A stretch of 64,000 nt of DNA from Erythrobacter sp. HL-111 (GTDB taxonomy: Bacteria > Pseudomonadota > Alphaproteobacteria > Sphingomonadales > Sphingomonadaceae). The notes under the pieces are model-generated. The model saw nothing but the letters and a program-made list of their open reading frames with translations. It was not told the DNA's origin and did not search any database. Position numbers and translations under genes: made by a program. This document shows, piece by piece, positions 61,509 through 64,000 of the stretch; the stretch's first letter is position 1, and every line of letters begins with the position of its first letter. The DNA is taken from positions 2,418,001 to 2,482,000 of the forward strand of contig NZ_LT629743.1 of the NCBI RefSeq assembly GCF_900105095.1. Reading direction: 5' to 3'.

Positions 61509-62148
61509 CGTTGCGGCCCTCGATGATCGCCCGGGCCTGCGCCTCCATGACCTTGAACCGCTCGTAATCGGGCAGTTTCGAGCGGAACCACTCGGCGAGC
61601 TTGAGCAGGTCCTCGCCGTAATTCCCGCTCGGCACCAGCGGTTCGCCGAAGCCGATGATCATGCGCTCGTTGTCGGCATAGGCGGGCACGATCGGCACGC
61701 CGGCGGCCTGGGCGATATGGTAGAAGCCCGATTTCCAGCGCCCGTCGCTTTTGCGCGTGCCCTCGCAGGCGATGACCAGCGCGAGTTCGTCGCGGCGGGC
61801 GAATTCCTCGGCCACCTGCTGGGTCGCGTTGGCCTTCTTCGTGCGGTCGACCGGGATGCCGCCCATGTCGAGCATGAAGTTCCGCATCGCCCCCGTGAAC
61901 AGGGTGTGCTTGCCCATGAAGTTGGGGCGGATGTTTTCCCGGTGCGTCGCGCCGGCGAAGAAGACGAAATCCCAGTTCGACGTGTGCGGTGCCCCCGCGA
62001 TGACGTATTTCCTGAGGTGCCTGGGCAGCGAGCCTTCGATCCTCCAGCCCTTCCAGGCATAGACCCACAGGATGATCCGCCGCACGACGCGCGAAAGCAG
62101 CGTGGGCTTGCGCGGCACATGCGCCGCCTCGACCGGTTGATGCAGCAA
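61501..62148 (-). CDS. lysophospholipid acyltransferase-like protein
   Basis: A 215-residue protein. The acyltransferase motif I is read as [14 protein letters not shown], with His and Asp spaced as H-x(4)-D. Motif III follows in [15 protein letters not shown], with the E-G-T-R core. PlsC-type proteins transfer a fatty acyl group to lysophosphatidate, but the subfamily with this motif is found in many alphaproteobacteria and its acceptor is unknown. Overlaps the DUF1295 gene by eight bases. Confidence 0.8.
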   Translation of the reverse strand: MLHQPVEAAHVPRKPTLLSRVVRRIILWVYAWKGWRIEGSLPRHLRKYVIAGAPHTSNWDFVFFAGATHRENIRPNFMGKHTLFTGAMRNFMLDMGGIPVDRTKKANATQQVAEEFARRDELALVIACEGTRKSDGRWKSGFYHIAQAAGVPIVPAYADNERMIIGFGEPLVPSGNYGEDLLKLAEWFRSKLPDYERFKVMEAQARAIIEGRNDV

Positions 62149-62239
62149 GTGTCCCTCCCAGAGCCGCCCTTTTGGCCTAACCTTTGTAAGTTACGCAAGG
62201 GAAAGCGGCAGGGTTTCAGACCCGGCAGCGTACCGCCGG

Positions 62240-63847
62240 TTACATCCGGAACACGCCGAAGCGGGGCCGTTCGGGAATCGGCGCTTCGAGGCAGGCGGAA
62301 AGGGCGAGGCCGAGCACGTCGCGGGTCTGCACCGGGTCCACCACCCCGTCGTCCCACAGCCGCGCGGTGGCGTAGTAGGGATTGCCCTCGTCCTCGTATT
62401 TTCGGCGGATCGGGGCCTTGAATGCCTCGGCCTCGCGTTCGTCCCACTTGTCGGCGTCGCGGTGGACGGTGGCGAGGACGGATGCCGCCTGCTCCCCGCC
62501 CATCACCGAGATGCGCGCATTGGGCCAGGTGAACAGGAAGCGCGGGGAATAGGCGCGCCCGCACATCCCGTAATTGCCCGCGCCGAAACTGCCGCCGATC
62601 ACCACCGTGACCTTGGGCACGGTCGCGGTGGCGACCGCGGTGACGAGCTTCGCGCCGTGCTTGGCGATGCCTTCCGCCTCGTATTTCCCGCCGACCATGA
62701 AGCCGGAGATGTTCTGCAGGAACAGGAGCGGAATGCGGCGCTGGCAGGCGAGCTCGATGAAATGCGCGCCCTTCTGCGCGCTTTCGGAGAACAGCACGCC
62801 GTTGTTGGCGAGGATCGCGACAGGCATCCCCCAGATATGGGCAAAGCCGCAGACGAGGGTGGAGCCGTAGTGCTGCTTGAACTCGTGGAACTCGGATGCA
62901 TCGACCAGCCGCGCGATCACTTCGTGCACGTCATAGGGCGCGCGCACATCCTCGGGGATGAGGGCGTAGAGGTCTTCGGCGTCGAACTTCGGCGGGCGCG
63001 GGTCCTTCAGCTCCACATCCGCCGCCGCGCCGGTGTTCGCGCCGAGATGCGAAACGATATCGCGCACGATGGTGAGCGCGTGCTCGTCGTTCTCGGCGAG
63101 GTGATCGACCACGCCCGATCTCTTCGCGTGGAGGTCGCCGCCGCCCAAATCCTCGGCGCTGATCTCCTCGCCCGTCGCGGCCTTCACCAGCGGCGGGCCG
63201 GCGAGGAAGATCGTGCCCTGGTTGCGGACGATCACCGTCTCGTCGGACATGGCGGGGACATAGGCGCCGCCCGCCGTGCAGGAGCCCATGACGCAGGCGA
63301 TCTGGGGGATGCCGAGTGCCGACATGTTGGCCTGGTTGAAGAAGATCCGCCCGAAATGGTCGCGGTCCGGAAACACCTCGGCCTGATGCGGCAGGTTCGC
63401 CCCGCCACTGTCGACGAGGTAGATGCATGGCAGGCGGTTCTCCTGCGCGATCTCCTGCGCGCGCAGGTGCTTCTTGACCGTCATCGGGTAATAGGTGCCG
63501 CCCTTCACGGTCGCGTCGTTGCACACGATCATGCACTGCCGGCCCGACACACGCCCGATCCCGCAGATGATCGAGGCGGCGTTGACGTCGCCTTCGTACA
63601 TTCCGTTCGCGGCGAGCTGCCCGATCTCGAGGAAGGGCGAGCCGGGATCGAGCAGCCGCTCGACGCGCTCCCGCGGCAGCAGCTTGCCGCGCGCGACATG
63701 GCGTTCGCGCGAACGCTCCGGCCCGCCCAGGGCGGCCTCGGCGACCTTGGCGCGCAATTCCTCGGCGAGCGCCTTGTTGTGCGCGAAGCGGGCCTTCGCC
63801 GGCGGATCCTCGCGGTCGAGTTTCGAGGTGAGGACAGGTGCGGTCAT
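62240..63847 (-). CDS. mccB: methylcrotonyl-CoA carboxylase beta subunit
   Basis: A 535-residue carboxyltransferase subunit. The acyl-CoA carboxylase pattern is [79 protein letters not shown] and [20 protein letters not shown]. The QAEVF and [12 protein letters not shown] stretch is characteristic of MccB rather than propionyl-CoA carboxylase. It transfers CO2 from biotin to 3-methylcrotonyl-CoA in leucine degradation. The alpha subunit gene is not in the window. Confidence 0.93.
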   Translation of the reverse strand: MTAPVLTSKLDREDPPAKARFAHNKALAEELRAKVAEAALGGPERSRERHVARGKLLPRERVERLLDPGSPFLEIGQLAANGMYEGDVNAASIICGIGRVSGRQCMIVCNDATVKGGTYYPMTVKKHLRAQEIAQENRLPCIYLVDSGGANLPHQAEVFPDRDHFGRIFFNQANMSALGIPQIACVMGSCTAGGAYVPAMSDETVIVRNQGTIFLAGPPLVKAATGEEISAEDLGGGDLHAKRSGVVDHLAENDEHALTIVRDIVSHLGANTGAAADVELKDPRPPKFDAEDLYALIPEDVRAPYDVHEVIARLVDASEFHEFKQHYGSTLVCGFAHIWGMPVAILANNGVLFSESAQKGAHFIELACQRRIPLLFLQNISGFMVGGKYEAEGIAKHGAKLVTAVATATVPKVTVVIGGSFGAGNYGMCGRAYSPRFLFTWPNARISVMGGEQAASVLATVHRDADKWDEREAEAFKAPIRRKYEDEGNPYYATARLWDDGVVDPVQTRDVLGLALSACLEAPIPERPRFGVFRM

Positions 63848-63850
63848 GTT

Positions 63851-64000
63851 CTAATCCTGAAGAATCCAGCGGAAGGCGCGGCGCAATTCCTGCGTGCCGT
63901 CCCGATCATACCAGCGACCATGCGCCAGAATCACGCGTTCGGGTTGCCAGGCGATCATCTGCCGCGCGACCGCGCGCAGGTCGCGGCGGCGACCGGCGAA
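63851..64000 (-). CDS. DUF4336 domain protein, C-terminal part
   Basis: The last 49 codons of a gene that begins beyond the window's edge. The visible end reads RQMIAWQPERVILAHGRWYD, then DGTQELRRAFRWILQD. This matches the C-terminus of DUF4336 proteins, which have a metallo-beta-lactamase-like fold. The frame is open to the window's last base. It ends three bases before the mccB start, so the two are probably in one transcription unit. Confidence 0.75.
   Translation of the reverse strand, partial: FAGRRRDLRAVARQMIAWQPERVILAHGRWYDRDGTQELRRAFRWILQD

Overview
This window is a GC-rich chromosomal segment from an alphaproteobacterium. It is most likely a member of the Erythrobacteraceae (order Sphingomonadales). 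The evidence is the gene families and their order: a DUF3576 lipoprotein next to leuS, rnd-lptC-lptA, a DUF4402 protein, a UrcA protein, an HWE histidine kinase, a zf-CHCC protein and many short lipoproteins. Small interspersed palindromic repeats also fit. Family assignment is by recognition of motifs, without database searches.

Layout. 0-13.4 kb: a ribbon-helix-helix protein, a two-domain PilZ protein, phaB, leuS-lptE-holA on the plus strand, a polyprenyl-phosphate sugar transferase, the minus-strand rnd-lptC-lptA operon, ung and a crotonase-family gene. 13.4-18.2 kb: nrdA and nrdB, separated by two small genes. The upstream regions of both nrd genes are unusually rich in GANTC, the CcrM methylation site. 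18.2-19.9 kb: an AT-richer island with an MT-A70 adenine methyltransferase facing a BglII/BstYI-type endonuclease. 19.9-29.1 kb: two membrane-anchored staphylococcal-nuclease-like proteins, ydcH, small acidic lipoproteins, argB, yggT, folD, marC, a LON-domain protein and a thioredoxin-TPR protein. 29.1-33.3 kb: tRNA-Gly(GCC), a TonB receptor with a His/Asp-rich loop behind a Zur-like palindrome, and a complete IS1380-family element.

33.3-51.3 kb: mainly housekeeping and metabolic genes (dcd, nadB, nth, guaA), with a response regulator/HWE kinase pair, an orphan ABC ATPase and several secreted proteins. 51.4-52.7 kb: the least explained stretch. It holds a UrcA gene, three copies of a TTTCGCA/TGCGAAA palindrome, a possible non-coding transcript with a large stem-loop and its own terminator, and a 27-codon mini-gene. 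52.7-64 kb: an acyl-CoA synthetase, a PIG-L deacetylase, gyrB (possibly leaderless), an AI-2E transporter, an M50 peptidase, a TetR regulator, two lipid-type membrane enzymes, the methylcrotonyl-CoA carboxylase beta subunit and the 3' end of a DUF4336 gene.

How the genes fit together. LPS export is represented by lptE, lptA and lptC, and DNA metabolism by holA, ung, nrdAB, dcd, nth and its paralogue, and gyrB. Zinc acquisition is the inferred role of the TonB receptor. The most interesting candidates are the GANTC clusters at both nrd loci, the restriction-modification island, the putative ncRNA with its shared palindrome, the Zur-like zinc receptor locus, and an orphan perfect palindrome with a nearby FNR/FixK-like box upstream of ydcH.
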